DNA from: Aquitalea palustris
GTDB taxonomy: Bacteria; Pseudomonadota; Gammaproteobacteria; Burkholderiales; Chromobacteriaceae
Direction: 5' to 3'
DNA: 64,000 nucleotides
Assembly (NCBI RefSeq): GCF_003693445.1
Contig: NZ_RFAR01000003.1
Location: forward strand, 54,457-118,456
Every line of letters begins with the position of its first letter. The stretch's first letter is position 1. A program made the translations under genes and the position numbers. The notes under the pieces are model-generated. The model was not told the origin of the DNA and did no database searches. It saw only the letters and a program-made list of their open reading frames with translations. Positions 40,610 through 50,029 of this stretch are shown piece after piece.

Positions 40610-42394
40610 TCAGAAGGCGAAGTGTTCCTCATCCAGCGCCATCAGCGGCGCGGCACCGCCCTTGATGCGGGCGAGCAGGGTGTGCACTTCCGGGAAGAGC
40701 TTGGCCATGTAGAAGCGGCCGGTGGCAATCTTGGCCTGGTAGAAGGCATCATCGCCCTGGCCCAGGCTGGCGTGCGCCACTTCTGCCATGCGTGCCCAGA
40801 GCCAGGCATAGCTCAGATGGCCGATCAGGCGCAGATAGTCGGTGGCGGCTGCACCGGCTTCGTCCTTGTTCTGCAGGCTGGCCATGCCGATGCCCATGGT
40901 CACCTCGCCTACGTCCTTCATCAGCCTGGCCAATGGCGCGATGTACTCGGCCAGCTTGTCATTGCCTTCATTGGCCTGGCAGAACTGGTGAATCTGCTTG
41001 GTAAACTTGCGCAGCTTCTGGCCCTGATCCAGCAATACCTTGCGGCCCAGCAGGTCGATGGCCTGGATGCCATTGGTGCCTTCGTAAATCTGCGAGATAC
41101 GGCAGTCGCGTACCAGTTGTTCCATGCCCCATTCACGAATGAAACCGTGGCCACCGAACACCTGCATGCCCATATTGGCAGCCTCATAGCCATTGTCGGT
41201 CATGAAGGCCTTGGCCACCGGCGTGAGCAGGGCGACCAGATCGGCCGCATCCTGGCGGGCGGCGGCATCCGGGTGCTTGTCCTCGATGTCCAGTTGCAGG
41301 GCGAGCAGGGCAGTCAGTGCGCGGCCGGCCTCGGTATAGGCTTTCTGGGTCAGCAGCATGCGGCGCACGTCCGGATGCACGATGATGGGGTCGGCTGCCT
41401 TGTCCGGACATTTGGCTCCGGTGAGCGCACGCATTTGCAAACGCTCGCGGGCATAGGCCAGCGCACCCTGGAACGAGGCTTCGCCAATGCCCAGACCCTG
41501 CATGCCGCAGCCCAGACGCGCCGCATTCATCATGGTGAACATGCAGGACAGGCCCTTGTTGGCTTCGCCAATCAGATAGCCTTTGGCACCATCCAGATTG
41601 ATCACCGCCGTGGCATTGGCCTTGATGCCCATCTTGTGTTCCAGGCTGCCGCAGGCTACCGGATTGCGGCTGCCGTCGGCGTGGTACTTCGGCACGATGA
41701 ACAGCGAAATCCCCTTCACATCCTTGGGCGCATCCGGCAAACGGGCCAGCACCAGGTGGATGATGTTGTCGGACATGTCGTGTTCGCCGGCGGAGATGAA
41801 GATCTTGGTGCCGGTAATGCTGTAGCTGCCATCGCCATTGGGCTCGGCACGGGTTTTCAGCAGACCCAGGTCGGTGCCGCAATGCGGTTCGGTCAGGCAC
41901 ATGGTGCCGGTCCAGCTGCCATCCACCAGACGCGGCAGGTAAGTGGCCTTCTGCTCGGGGGTACCGTGGGCGTGGATGGCCGCATAAGCGCCATGCGACA
42001 GGCCGGGATACATCGACCAGGCCACATTGGACGAGCACTGCATTTCCATGACCGGGAAGGCCAGTGATTTGGGCATGCCCTGGCCACCGTAAGTGGGGTC
42101 ACAGTCCAGTGCCGGGAAACCCAGTTCGCAATATTGTTTGTAGGCTTCCTTGAAGCCCGGCGGGGTGGTGACCGCCTTGGTGCTGGGGTCAAACTGGCAG
42201 CCTTCTTCGTCGGCCTGGCGGTTCAGCGGGGCCAGTTCGCTTTCACAAAACTGGGCAGCGGCTTCCAGATAGGAGGTAAAGATGTCCTGGGTGGCTTCCT
42301 CGTAGCCGGGCAGGGCGGGGATGATGTCCTGTACCTTGATCAGTTCGTTGAGCACAAAGTCAAAGTCGCGCAGCGGGGCTTTGTATGCGGGCAT
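40610..42394 (-). CDS. Acyl-CoA dehydrogenase (long, DmdC/FadE-like with C-terminal extension)
   Basis: 594 residues, about 200 longer than simple acyl-CoA dehydrogenases. Core motifs are CLTEPHCGTDLGLLKTRAEP near residue 160, GTKIFISAGEHDMS near residue 193, MFTMMNAARLGCGMQGLGIG near residue 285 and VFGGHGFIREWGMEQLVRD near residue 415, followed by IYEGTNGIQAIDLLGRK. The tail (about 465-594) is the extra helical domain seen in this subfamily, which includes 3-methylmercaptopropionyl-CoA dehydrogenase and many unassigned fatty-acid enzymes. The start MPAYKAPLRDFDFVL has AGGAGA upstream. It stands alone; the substrate is not deducible. Confidence 0.9.
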   Translation of the reverse strand: MPAYKAPLRDFDFVLNELIKVQDIIPALPGYEEATQDIFTSYLEAAAQFCESELAPLNRQADEEGCQFDPSTKAVTTPPGFKEAYKQYCELGFPALDCDPTYGGQGMPKSLAFPVMEMQCSSNVAWSMYPGLSHGAYAAIHAHGTPEQKATYLPRLVDGSWTGTMCLTEPHCGTDLGLLKTRAEPNGDGSYSITGTKIFISAGEHDMSDNIIHLVLARLPDAPKDVKGISLFIVPKYHADGSRNPVACGSLEHKMGIKANATAVINLDGAKGYLIGEANKGLSCMFTMMNAARLGCGMQGLGIGEASFQGALAYARERLQMRALTGAKCPDKAADPIIVHPDVRRMLLTQKAYTEAGRALTALLALQLDIEDKHPDAAARQDAADLVALLTPVAKAFMTDNGYEAANMGMQVFGGHGFIREWGMEQLVRDCRISQIYEGTNGIQAIDLLGRKVLLDQGQKLRKFTKQIHQFCQANEGNDKLAEYIAPLARLMKDVGEVTMGIGMASLQNKDEAGAAATDYLRLIGHLSYAWLWARMAEVAHASLGQGDDAFYQAKIATGRFYMAKLFPEVHTLLARIKGGAAPLMALDEEHFAF

Positions 42395-42578
42395 GGGGTC
42401 TCTCCTGTTGGTTGCGCTGCCCGGGTTTTCCGGGTCGAATAGCTGGTGTGGGCAGGGTGATGATGTTGTGTCCACTTAATTCAAACGCTTGTTTAATTTA
42501 TTCCGTGGCGTTTGACAACCCCTTTTACCTGCGCCCCCCTGGTGGTGTGGCATTACGACAACGGGAAAGTGGCTGGCC

Positions 42579-43136
42579 ATGTCTTGCTTGCGGACAAAAA
42601 TTCGCCGTCTCAGTGCTTACCGCCACCAGCTGTTGAGCCGTCCGGGGCTGGGCTGGCTGGGACGCTGGCTGGACCAGCCAGCCTGCTGGGCCGTGCAGCG
42701 GCGCAAGGTGGCGCAAGGCGTGGCACTTGGCCTGCTCACCGGTTTGCTGCCGGGGCCGCCCAAGCGGCTGGCCACCTTGCTGCTGGCGCTGTGCCTGCGC
42801 GTCAATCTGCCGGCAGCCTTGCTGGCCACGCTGTATAGCAATCCGCTTACCATCCTGCCGCTTTATTTTCTCGCTTATTCCTGTGGACTGCTGTTACTGG
42901 GCGACCCGGCTGCAGGTACAATGAGCCAGCCTCCATCCTGGGAGGCGCTGCCGCTTGAGCAGTGGGCGCTGCAGCTGGCGCACTGGTTACTGTCGCTGGG
43001 CTGGCCTTTGTTGCTCGGTTTGCTGGTCATGGGGCTGGGGCTGGCCTTGTGCGGCTATGTCTTGGTGATGCTGGGCTGGCGCTGTGCCGTGGTTCGAAAC
43101 TGGAAAAACAGAAAGGCAGCACGTGGATCTTGTTGA
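42579..43136 (+). CDS. DUF2062 membrane protein
   Basis: 185 residues. The DUF2062 pattern is visible: VAQGVALGLLTGLLPGPPKR near residue 45, then LRVNLPAALLATLYSNPLTI near residue 72, with hydrophobic segments around 45-75, 85-108 and 140-170. Function is unknown for the family, although it is often fused or adjacent to envelope genes. It begins a run of three overlapping plus-strand genes: the NUDIX gene starts 14 bp inside its 3' end. The 184-bp gap to the divergent acyl-CoA dehydrogenase (42395-42578) shows no other gene. Confidence 0.8.
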   Translation: MSCLRTKIRRLSAYRHQLLSRPGLGWLGRWLDQPACWAVQRRKVAQGVALGLLTGLLPGPPKRLATLLLALCLRVNLPAALLATLYSNPLTILPLYFLAYSCGLLLLGDPAAGTMSQPPSWEALPLEQWALQLAHWLLSLGWPLLLGLLVMGLGLALCGYVLVMLGWRCAVVRNWKNRKAARGSC

Positions 43137-43680
43137 AAAGAAACTGCAGTCGGAGCTGGTGTATGAGGGTGGCTTTCTCAAGGTACACAAGGACAAGGTA
43201 CTGCTGCCGGATGAGTCTCACGCCAGCCGCGAGTACATCCTGCATCCTGGTGCCGTGGCCATCCTGGCGCTGACGCCGGACCGGCAACTGGTGCTGGAGC
43301 GGCAATACCGCTACCCGGCCGGCCGGGTGTTTCTGGAGATTCCTGCCGGCAAGATCGATCCCAACGAAGCCCCGGAGCAGACGGCGCGCCGCGAGCTGCT
43401 GGAAGAAACCGGCTACCAGGCGGCCAGCTGGCGTTATCTGGGTACCGCCTATCCCTGCATTGGTTATTCTAACGAGCAGATCAGCTATTACCTGGCCGAA
43501 GGGCTGCAAGCCGGTGAACGGCAGCTGGACGAAGGCGAGTTTCTCGAAGTGTTGACCCTGCCGCTGGAGCAGGTGATGCAGATGGCGCTGTCCGGTGAAA
43601 TCTGCGATAGCAAATCCATTGTCGGCCTGCACTGGCTGGCTGCCTACCTGGATGGGAGACTGCCCGGTGCCGCCGTTTGA
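43123..43680 (+). CDS. nudF: NUDIX hydrolase, probable ADP-ribose pyrophosphatase
   Basis: 185 residues. The NUDIX box is GKIDPNEAPEQTARRELLEETGY (read in two parts, GKIDPNEAPEQTA and RRELLEETGY; near residue 84), with ERQYRYPAGRVFLEIPAG before it as in ADP-ribose pyrophosphatases. These split ADP-ribose to AMP and ribose 5-phosphate. A GTG at 43123 with AAAGG upstream was chosen as start; it overlaps the DUF2062 gene by 14 bp. An earlier GTG at 43084 is less likely. It overlaps the following PilZ gene by 14 bp. Confidence 0.88.
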   Translation: MDLVEKKLQSELVYEGGFLKVHKDKVLLPDESHASREYILHPGAVAILALTPDRQLVLERQYRYPAGRVFLEIPAGKIDPNEAPEQTARRELLEETGYQAASWRYLGTAYPCIGYSNEQISYYLAEGLQAGERQLDEGEFLEVLTLPLEQVMQMALSGEICDSKSIVGLHWLAAYLDGRLPGAAV

Positions 43681-43984
43681 CCCCTATCATGAACGCCGTG
43701 GTGCGCGCCGCTTGCAGATGGGTTGCAAGGCCCGCATCCGCTCGCTGCACACCGGCGAAACCCACTATGGCGAATGTGTCGACCTGTCGGTAGACGGCAT
43801 GGCCTTTCGCTCTTCCTACGTTCCACAGCATGGCGAACGCTTGTCAGTCATTGTGCTGGCCCCCGCAGTGGGTGGTTTGCCGGGCAAGCCGCTGGAAGCC
43901 GAGGTGGAAGTGCGCCGCTGCAATGAGGTCAAGCGTGGGCAGGTGTATGAAATCGGCACGCGCATTATCGAGCGCAAGAGCTGA
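43667..43984 (+). CDS. PilZ-domain protein
   Basis: 105 residues, a single PilZ domain. The cyclic di-GMP binding pattern is present: HERRGARR near residue 8 (RxxxR) and CVDLSVDGMAF near residue 35 (D/N-x-S-x-x-G). It therefore probably binds cyclic di-GMP; its output partner is unknown. A GTG at 43667 with GGGAGA upstream was chosen over an ATG five codons earlier that has no Shine-Dalgarno. It overlaps the NUDIX gene. An HD-GYP-type gene that could turn over the same messenger lies at 15.9-17.2 kb. Confidence 0.82.
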   Translation: MPPFDPYHERRGARRLQMGCKARIRSLHTGETHYGECVDLSVDGMAFRSSYVPQHGERLSVIVLAPAVGGLPGKPLEAEVEVRRCNEVKRGQVYEIGTRIIERKS

Positions 43985-44167
43985 AACATCTGCTTGCAAA
44001 TTGATACATTATTCTTTCAGCTTGCCCTGGCTGGTTGATGTTTTTCTATGTGCATGATTTAAAAGATTTATTTTTTTAAAATGCCAGTGGCGAATTTAAC
44101 ACCTTAGTTTTTTCTTTGGTCATATCAAGATATTTCTCAATAAAATTCAGTGACTTACTAGGCGGTT

Positions 44168-44263
44168 ATGTCGAAAGTCCTGATTGCCTCGCTTTTATTC
44201 TTGCTCTCCAGCGCATGTGCTATACCCAGAAAAAGAGAACCTGAAAACCAGTCAGTACTCTAA
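44168..44263 (+). CDS. Possible 31-residue secreted peptide or lipoprotein in an AT-rich gap
   Basis: The gap 43985-44332 is distinctly AT-rich compared with its neighbours. It contains an ORF reading MSKVLIASLLFLLSSACAIP and 11 more residues, ending QSVL. A basic start, a hydrophobic core, and Cys at residue 17 resemble a lipoprotein signal peptide, although Ser at -3 is not the preferred lipobox residue. AGGCGG lies 3 bases before the ATG, a little close. No homologue is recognised. CTATACC inside the ORF at 44220 also resembles a sigma-S -10, so the stretch could instead be the prkA promoter. Confidence 0.35.
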   Translation: MSKVLIASLLFLLSSACAIPRKREPENQSVL

Positions 44264-44332
44264 ATTTTGCCAGGGGAATGCGGGTGCGCCATGCACGCCG
44301 TGCGCGCCCCTGCAACCAGCCAGGAGAGAGCC

Positions 44333-46261
44333 ATGCACCCGGACATCTTGAGCCACTACGCCTCCCGTTACGACAAGACGCGTGAAGAGGAATACACCAT
44401 TCAGGAGTATCTGGAGATCTGCAAACGAGATCCAGCTGCTTATGCCACGGCTTCCGAGCGCATGCTGGCCGCCATTGGCGAACCGGAACTGGTGGATACC
44501 CGTCACGACCAGCGTCTGTCGCGCATCTTTTCCAACAAGGTCATCAAGGTCTATCCCGCCTTCCGCGAGTTTTACGGTACCGAGGAAGTGATCGAGCAGG
44601 TGGTGGCCTATTTCCGCCATGCCGCCCAGGGGCTGGAAGAGAAGAAACAGATTCTCTACCTGCTGGGGCCGGTGGGCGGTGGCAAATCGTCGATTGCCGA
44701 AAAGCTGAAAGAGCTGATGGAGCAGGTGCCCTTCTATTGCCTGAAAGGCAGCCCGCTGAACGAGTCGCCGCTGGGCCTGTTCAATGTGGAAGAGGACGGT
44801 GCCATTCTGGAGGAAGAATTCGGCATTCCGCGCCGTTATCTCAAGACCATTCCCAGCCCGTGGGCAGTGAAACGGCTGCATGAGTTCAACGGCGACATCG
44901 GCCAGTTCAAGGTAGTGAAGCGCTATCCGTCGGTGCTGCGGCAGATCGCCGTGGCCAAGACCGAGCCGGGCGACGAAAACAACCAGGACATTAGCTCGCT
45001 GGTGGGCAAGGTGGACATCCGCAAACTGGAAAAGTATGCCCAGGACGACCCGGATGCCTACAGCTACTCCGGTGGCCTCTGCCTGGCCAACCAGGGTCTG
45101 CTGGAATTCGTGGAAATGTTCAAGGCGCCGATCAAGGTGCTGCATCCGCTGCTGACCGCCACCCAGGAAAGCAATTTCAAGGGTACCGAGGGCTTTGGCG
45201 CGATTCCTTTTGACGGCATCGTGCTGGCCCACTCCAATGAATCGGAGTGGAAGCAGTTCCGCAACAACAAGAACAACGAGGCCTTCCTCGATCGTATCTA
45301 CATCGTCAAGGTGCCGTACTGCCTGCGGGTGACCGAAGAGATCAAGATCTACGACAAGCTGATCCGCAACTCGTCCCTGGGCAATGCACCCTGCGCACCG
45401 GGAACGCTGAAGATGATGGCGCAGTTTGCCATTCTGTCGCGGCTGAAAGAAACAGAAAACTCCAGCCTCTTCAGCAAGATGCAGGTGTACGACGGCGACA
45501 ATCTGAAAGACACCGATCCCAAGGCCAAGTCGCTGCAGGAATACCGCGACTATGCCGGGGTGGACGAAGGCATGAACGGTCTGTCGACCCGCTTTGCCTA
45601 CAAGATCCTGTCCAAGGTGTTCAACTTTGATAATCAGGAAGTGGCGGCCAACCCGGTGCATCTGCTGTATGTGCTGGAACAGCAGGTGGAGCGCGAGCAG
45701 TTCCCGGCCGAGCAGGAGCAGAAATATCTGACCTTCCTGAAAGAGTATCTGGCGCCCAAGTATGTGGAGTTCATTGGCAAGGAGATCCAGACCGCTTATC
45801 TGGAAAGCTACTCGGAATACGGCCAGAACATTTTCGACCGCTATGTCACCTTCGCCGACTACTGGATTCAGGACCAGGAATACCGCGATCAGGACACCGG
45901 CGAAATCTTCGACCGTACCTCGCTCAATGGCGAGCTGGAAAAGATCGAAAAACCGGCGGGGATTTCCAATCCCAAGGACTTCCGCAACGAAATCGTCAAT
46001 TTCGTGCTGCGCGCCCGGGCCAATAATGGTGGCAAGAACCCGACCTGGACCAGCTATGAAAAGCTGCGCACGGTAATCGAGAAGAAGATGTTCTCCAATA
46101 CCGAAGAGCTGCTGCCGGTGATTTCCTTCAATGCCAAGGCCAGCGTGGAAGATGCCAAGAAGCACGAAGACTTCGTCAACCGCATGGTGGAAAAGGGCTA
46201 CACCGCCAAGCAGGTTCGTCTGCTGTGCGAATGGTATCTGCGGGTACGCAAGTCCTCCTGA
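44333..46261 (+). CDS. prkA: PrkA-family serine protein kinase / AAA+ protein (YeaG)
   Basis: 642 residues. An AAA+ PrkA domain occupies about residues 60-400, with Walker A LLGPVGGGKSSIAEKL near residue 102, and a C-terminal kinase-like domain follows. In E. coli, YeaG helps adaptation to sustained nitrogen starvation, and Bacillus PrkA has been described as a kinase and, more recently, as an ATP-dependent protease. The start MHPDILSHYASRYDK has AGGAGA upstream; longer readings were rejected. It is followed by yeaH and spoVR homologues, the three-gene set found across proteobacteria. Confidence 0.95.
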   Translation: MHPDILSHYASRYDKTREEEYTIQEYLEICKRDPAAYATASERMLAAIGEPELVDTRHDQRLSRIFSNKVIKVYPAFREFYGTEEVIEQVVAYFRHAAQGLEEKKQILYLLGPVGGGKSSIAEKLKELMEQVPFYCLKGSPLNESPLGLFNVEEDGAILEEEFGIPRRYLKTIPSPWAVKRLHEFNGDIGQFKVVKRYPSVLRQIAVAKTEPGDENNQDISSLVGKVDIRKLEKYAQDDPDAYSYSGGLCLANQGLLEFVEMFKAPIKVLHPLLTATQESNFKGTEGFGAIPFDGIVLAHSNESEWKQFRNNKNNEAFLDRIYIVKVPYCLRVTEEIKIYDKLIRNSSLGNAPCAPGTLKMMAQFAILSRLKETENSSLFSKMQVYDGDNLKDTDPKAKSLQEYRDYAGVDEGMNGLSTRFAYKILSKVFNFDNQEVAANPVHLLYVLEQQVEREQFPAEQEQKYLTFLKEYLAPKYVEFIGKEIQTAYLESYSEYGQNIFDRYVTFADYWIQDQEYRDQDTGEIFDRTSLNGELEKIEKPAGISNPKDFRNEIVNFVLRARANNGGKNPTWTSYEKLRTVIEKKMFSNTEELLPVISFNAKASVEDAKKHEDFVNRMVEKGYTAKQVRLLCEWYLRVRKSS

Positions 46262-46274
46262 GCAAGCGTCGGCA

Positions 46275-46294
46275 GCCGCGTGGTGACACGCGGC
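46275..46294 (+). repeat. Hairpin in the prkA-yeaH spacer
   Basis: Perfect 8-bp stem GCCGCGTG / CACGCGGC with a GTGA loop, 14 bp past the prkA stop and without a T tract. The 165-bp spacer 46262-46426 holds no gene. The hairpin could limit read-through or protect the prkA message, so that prkA and yeaH are made in different amounts. Confidence 0.5.
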
Positions 46295-46426
46295 CGTCCG
46301 GCACCGATTCTGGTCCGGCCTGTCTAAAAGGATAGGGTCCGGCTTGGCCCGGATAGCTGCGGGTGGACGAAGCAGTGGTCGTGTTGGTCGACCTAGCGGG
46401 CCGCAGGAGACAACAGCGAGGTTGCC

Positions 46427-47701
46427 ATGTCCCACATCATAGACAGACGCCTGAACGGCAAGAACAAGTCCGCGGTCAACCGCGAGCGTTTCTTGCGCCG
46501 TTTCAAGGCGCAGATCAAGGAAGCCGTTTCGCGTGCGGTGAAGGGGCGCAGTATCACCGATATCGAGAGCGGCGAGAAAGTCTCCATTCCGGTCAAGGAT
46601 ATTTCCGAGCCGGTATTTCATCATGGCCAGGGCGGGGTGCGTGAGCAGGTGCATCCGGGCAATGAGGAATTCATTCGGGGGGATCGCATTCAACGCCCGC
46701 AAGGCGGCGGGGGCGGTGGGGGTGGGGGTAAGGCCAGCCAGGATGGTGAGGGTGAGGACGACTTCGTGTTCGAGCTGTCGCGTGAAGAATTCCTCAATGT
46801 GTTCTTCGACGACCTGGCCCTGCCCAATCTGATCAAGACCCAGCTGATGGGCGTGGAAGAGCTCAAGCAGGTACGTGCCGGCTATACCAATGATGGCACG
46901 CCGGCCAATATCAGCATCGTGCGCTCTCTGCGTGGCGCGCTGGCGCGGCGGGTGGCCATGGCTGCGCCGACCCTGGCCAGCCTGGGCGAGGCCGAGGAAG
47001 ATCTGGACCAGTTGCTGGAGTCGGATGAGGAAAGCGCGCTGGAAGTGCGCGACCAGCGCAAGCGCATCCACCTGCTGCGCGAAAAGCTGGCCAGCATCCC
47101 CTTCATCGATCCCTTCGATCTGCGCTACAACAATCGCATCAAGCAGCCCAAGCCCACCAGCCAGGCGGTGATGTTCTGCATCATGGATGTGTCCGGTTCA
47201 ATGGACGAGCAGAAAAAGGACATGGCCAAGCGCTTCTTCATCCTGCTTTACCTGTTCTTGCAGCGGAACTACGACAAGATCGAAGTGGTGTTCATCCGCC
47301 ATCACACCAGTGCGGTGGAAGTGAATGAAGAAGACTTCTTCCATTCGCGTGAAAGCGGCGGGACGGTGGTGTCCTCGGCGCTCAACCTGATGGCGGACAT
47401 CGTCAAGAAGCGCTATAGCGGCAGCGAGTGGAACATCTATGCCGCCCAGGCTTCGGATGGCGACAACTGGGACAGCGATTCGGCCAATTGCGGCCGCATC
47501 ATGGACGAACAACTGCTGCCCTATTGCCAGTATTTCGCCTACATCGAAATCACCGAAGGCGAGCCGCAAAACCTCTGGTACGAGTACCTCAAGGTCAAGG
47601 AACGTCAGCGGCATTTCGCCATGCAGAAAATCCGCTCGGCCTCCGATATTTATCCGGTCTTCCGGGAGCTGTTCAAACGCCAGCCAGCCACGCGCGCCTG
47701 A
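46427..47701 (+). CDS. yeaH: YeaH/YhbH-family (DUF444) protein with VWA-like domain
   Basis: 424 residues. The start [20 protein letters not shown] and [20 protein letters not shown] near residue 60 are family hallmarks. A C-terminal von Willebrand A-like fold holds the MIDAS-type motif [19 protein letters not shown] near residue 250. A run of nine glycines at about residues 93-101 links the two halves. Function is unknown, but it is always encoded with PrkA and SpoVR and acts in the same stress response in E. coli. It precedes spoVR by 32 bp. Confidence 0.93.
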   Translation: MSHIIDRRLNGKNKSAVNRERFLRRFKAQIKEAVSRAVKGRSITDIESGEKVSIPVKDISEPVFHHGQGGVREQVHPGNEEFIRGDRIQRPQGGGGGGGGGKASQDGEGEDDFVFELSREEFLNVFFDDLALPNLIKTQLMGVEELKQVRAGYTNDGTPANISIVRSLRGALARRVAMAAPTLASLGEAEEDLDQLLESDEESALEVRDQRKRIHLLREKLASIPFIDPFDLRYNNRIKQPKPTSQAVMFCIMDVSGSMDEQKKDMAKRFFILLYLFLQRNYDKIEVVFIRHHTSAVEVNEEDFFHSRESGGTVVSSALNLMADIVKKRYSGSEWNIYAAQASDGDNWDSDSANCGRIMDEQLLPYCQYFAYIEITEGEPQNLWYEYLKVKERQRHFAMQKIRSASDIYPVFRELFKRQPATRA

Positions 47702-47733
47702 GTGCCAGGGCCGGCCGCCAAGGGGAATGCAGC

Positions 47734-49248
47734 ATGACACCCATTTCCACCGGGTCCGAATGGACCTTCGACCTGATCGAAGAATACGACCGCGCAATCC
47801 GCAAGATCGCCGTGGATGAATTCCAGCTGGATGTCTATCCCAACCAGCTGGAAGTGATTACCGCCGAACAGATGATGGATGCCTACTCCTCGGTGGGCAT
47901 GCCGGTTAACTACCATCACTGGAGCTTCGGCAAGCACTTTGTCGCCACCGAAAAAAGCTACAAGCGCGGCCAGATGGGGCTGGCCTACGAGATCGTCATC
48001 AACTCCAGCCCCTGCATTGCCTACCTGATGGAAGAAAACTCCATGACCATGCAGGCGCTGGTGATTGCCCATGCCGCCTATGGTCACAACAGTTTTTTCA
48101 AGGGCAATTACCTGTTCCGCGCCTGGACCGACGCCTCGGCCATTGTCGACTATCTGGTATTTGCCAAGTCCTACATCAGCAAATGCGAGGAGCGCTATGG
48201 CATCGACGAAGTGGAAATGTTGCTGGACTCCTGCCATGCGCTGATGAACTACGGCGTGGACCGCTACAAGCGGCCGCAGAAGCTGTCGTTGGCCAAGGAG
48301 CAAGCACGGCAGGAGGAGCGCGAGCAATATCTGCAAATGCAGGTCAACGATCTGTGGCGCACCATTCCCAAGCGGGACAAGGACGATGCCAACCGCGAAC
48401 CAGCGCGCTTTCCGGCCGAACCGCAGGAAAACCTGCTGTACTTCATCGAAAAATCCGCGCCACTGCTGGAGCCGTGGCAGCGCGAACTGGTACGCATCGT
48501 GCGCAAGGTGGCGCAGTATTTCTACCCGCAACGGCAAACCCAGGTGATGAACGAGGGGTGGGCCACTTTCTGGCACTACACCATTCTCAACCGGCTGTAC
48601 GACAAGGGCCTGGTGACCGATGGCTTCATGATGGAGTTTTTGCAGAGCCACACCAATGTGGTGTACCAGCCACCGGTGACGGCGCGCTGGTATAACGGCA
48701 TCAACCCCTATGCCCTGGGCTTTTCCATGTACCAGGACATCAAGCGCATCTGCGAAGCCCCCACGGACGAGGACAAGGCCTGGTTTCCCGATCTGGCCGG
48801 TACCGACTGGCGTAGCTCGCTGGAATTCGCCATGAAGAATTTCAAGGACGAAAGCTTTATTTCGCAATACCTGTCGCCCAAGCTGATTCGCGATTTCCGC
48901 ATGTTCTCCATTCGCGACGACGACCATGAAGACAAGCTGGAAGTGTCGGCCATCCACGATGAAATGGGTTATCGCGATATCCGCAGCAAGCTGGCCGAGC
49001 AATACAATCTGGGCTCGCGCGAACCGAACATCCAGGTGTGGTCGGTGAATGTGCGTGGTGACCGCAGCCTGACGCTGCGCCATACCATGCACAATCGCCG
49101 CCCGCTGGACGAGGGCAGTGCGCAGGAAGTGCTCAAGCATGTGGGACGCTTGTGGGGTTTTGATGTGCGGCTGGAAAGTGCCGATAGCGATGGCAGCATT
49201 ACCCAGCGTTTCGAAGTGAAGTCCAACCTGGAATTACAGCGGCTGTAG
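47734..49248 (+). CDS. spoVR: SpoVR-family protein (YcgB)
   Basis: 504 residues. Recognisable segments are VGMPVNYHHWSFGKHF near residue 54, IAYLMEENSMTMQALVIAHA near residue 92 and AYGHNSFFKGNYLF near residue 112. Another is MNEGWATFWHYTILN near residue 272, whose conserved His and Glu suggest a metal site. In Bacillus SpoVR is needed for spore cortex formation; in non-sporing proteobacteria it belongs to the PrkA-YeaH stress set and its function is not known. AAGGGGA lies upstream of the start. It ends 4 bp before a convergent ABC gene, with no terminator between them. Confidence 0.95.
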   Translation: MTPISTGSEWTFDLIEEYDRAIRKIAVDEFQLDVYPNQLEVITAEQMMDAYSSVGMPVNYHHWSFGKHFVATEKSYKRGQMGLAYEIVINSSPCIAYLMEENSMTMQALVIAHAAYGHNSFFKGNYLFRAWTDASAIVDYLVFAKSYISKCEERYGIDEVEMLLDSCHALMNYGVDRYKRPQKLSLAKEQARQEEREQYLQMQVNDLWRTIPKRDKDDANREPARFPAEPQENLLYFIEKSAPLLEPWQRELVRIVRKVAQYFYPQRQTQVMNEGWATFWHYTILNRLYDKGLVTDGFMMEFLQSHTNVVYQPPVTARWYNGINPYALGFSMYQDIKRICEAPTDEDKAWFPDLAGTDWRSSLEFAMKNFKDESFISQYLSPKLIRDFRMFSIRDDDHEDKLEVSAIHDEMGYRDIRSKLAEQYNLGSREPNIQVWSVNVRGDRSLTLRHTMHNRRPLDEGSAQEVLKHVGRLWGFDVRLESADSDGSITQRFEVKSNLELQRL

Positions 49249-49252
49249 CCGA

Positions 49253-50029
49253 TCAGCGCGTCGTGTGCGGGACAAAGGCCCGGATGCCAGCATCCGGGCT
49301 GATCAATTCTGCCAGGCGGATACCGTAAATGGCTTCCAGCCGCGCTTGTTGCATGATGTCGGCGGTGCGGCCAAAGGCGATGCTGCAGCCATCCTGCAGC
49401 AGCAAGACACGGTCGGCATGGCGCAGCGCCAGGTTCAGGTCGTGCACCACCGCCACCACGCCGATGTGCAAGTCCTGCGCCAGCTGCCGCCATTGCGCCA
49501 TCTGGCTGTCGGCAATGGCGAAGTCCAGTGCAGCCGTGGCCTCATCCAGCAATAAATAGCGTTCAGGCTGGGTGGAGGCCAATAGCTGGCAGAGTGCCCG
49601 TGCCAGATGGGCACGTTGTACCTCGCCACCGGAAAGGCTATCGAGCCGGCGCTGGGCCAGCCTGCTGGTATCAGTTAAGGTCAGCGCCTGCGCCATGGCC
49701 GCAGCTTGTTGCCCGGGGGCCGCAAAATAACTGCCAGCCGCGACCAGCTCACTCACCCGCCAGCCGGATGGTACGGTGGTTTGCTGCTCCACCACCGCGC
49801 GCAGGCTGGCCAGCCGTGCCGCGCTTAGCCCCACCGTGTCCTGCCCGCCTAGCCGGACACGGCCACTGTCCGGACGCAGATAGCCCGACATCACTTGCAG
49901 CAGGGTGCTCTTGCCCGCGCCATTGGGGCCGAGGATGACGCACAATTCACCGGGAACCGCTTGTAGCGAGACCTGCCAGAGCAGCCGCTTGCCCGCACGC
50001 TGCAAGGATACCTGCTCCAGTTCAAGCAC
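49253..50029 (-). CDS. Iron/heme/cobalamin-type ABC transporter ATP-binding protein (HmuV-like)
   Basis: 258 residues. Walker A GPNGAGKST near residue 34, signature LSGGEVQRAHLARAL near residue 128 and Walker B YLLLDEATAALD near residue 155. It resembles HmuV, FecE and BtuD proteins. A GTG at 50029 was chosen as start because AGGAG lies 7 bases upstream; it overlaps the permease stop by 8 bp, so the two are coupled. No periplasmic binding protein is encoded nearby, so the substrate is unknown. The Walker B Ala replaces the more usual Pro. Confidence 0.87.
   Translation of the reverse strand: MLELEQVSLQRAGKRLLWQVSLQAVPGELCVILGPNGAGKSTLLQVMSGYLRPDSGRVRLGGQDTVGLSAARLASLRAVVEQQTTVPSGWRVSELVAAGSYFAAPGQQAAAMAQALTLTDTSRLAQRRLDSLSGGEVQRAHLARALCQLLASTQPERYLLLDEATAALDFAIADSQMAQWRQLAQDLHIGVVAVVHDLNLALRHADRVLLLQDGCSIAFGRTADIMQQARLEAIYGIRLAELISPDAGIRAFVPHTTR

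Noticed and set aside
40415..42067. A 550-codon plus-strand frame crossing the hairpin cluster
   Set aside because: It runs through two strong terminators and then antisense to the acyl-CoA dehydrogenase; no family resemblance.
44252..47071. A 939-codon open frame on the minus strand
   Set aside because: It lies antisense to prkA and yeaH, whose motifs are unmistakable. Its translation has no recognisable domain, and long antisense frames are expected in GC-rich DNA with strong third-position bias.
47650..49140. A 496-codon open frame on the minus strand
   Set aside because: Antisense to spoVR; no start signal and no family resemblance.
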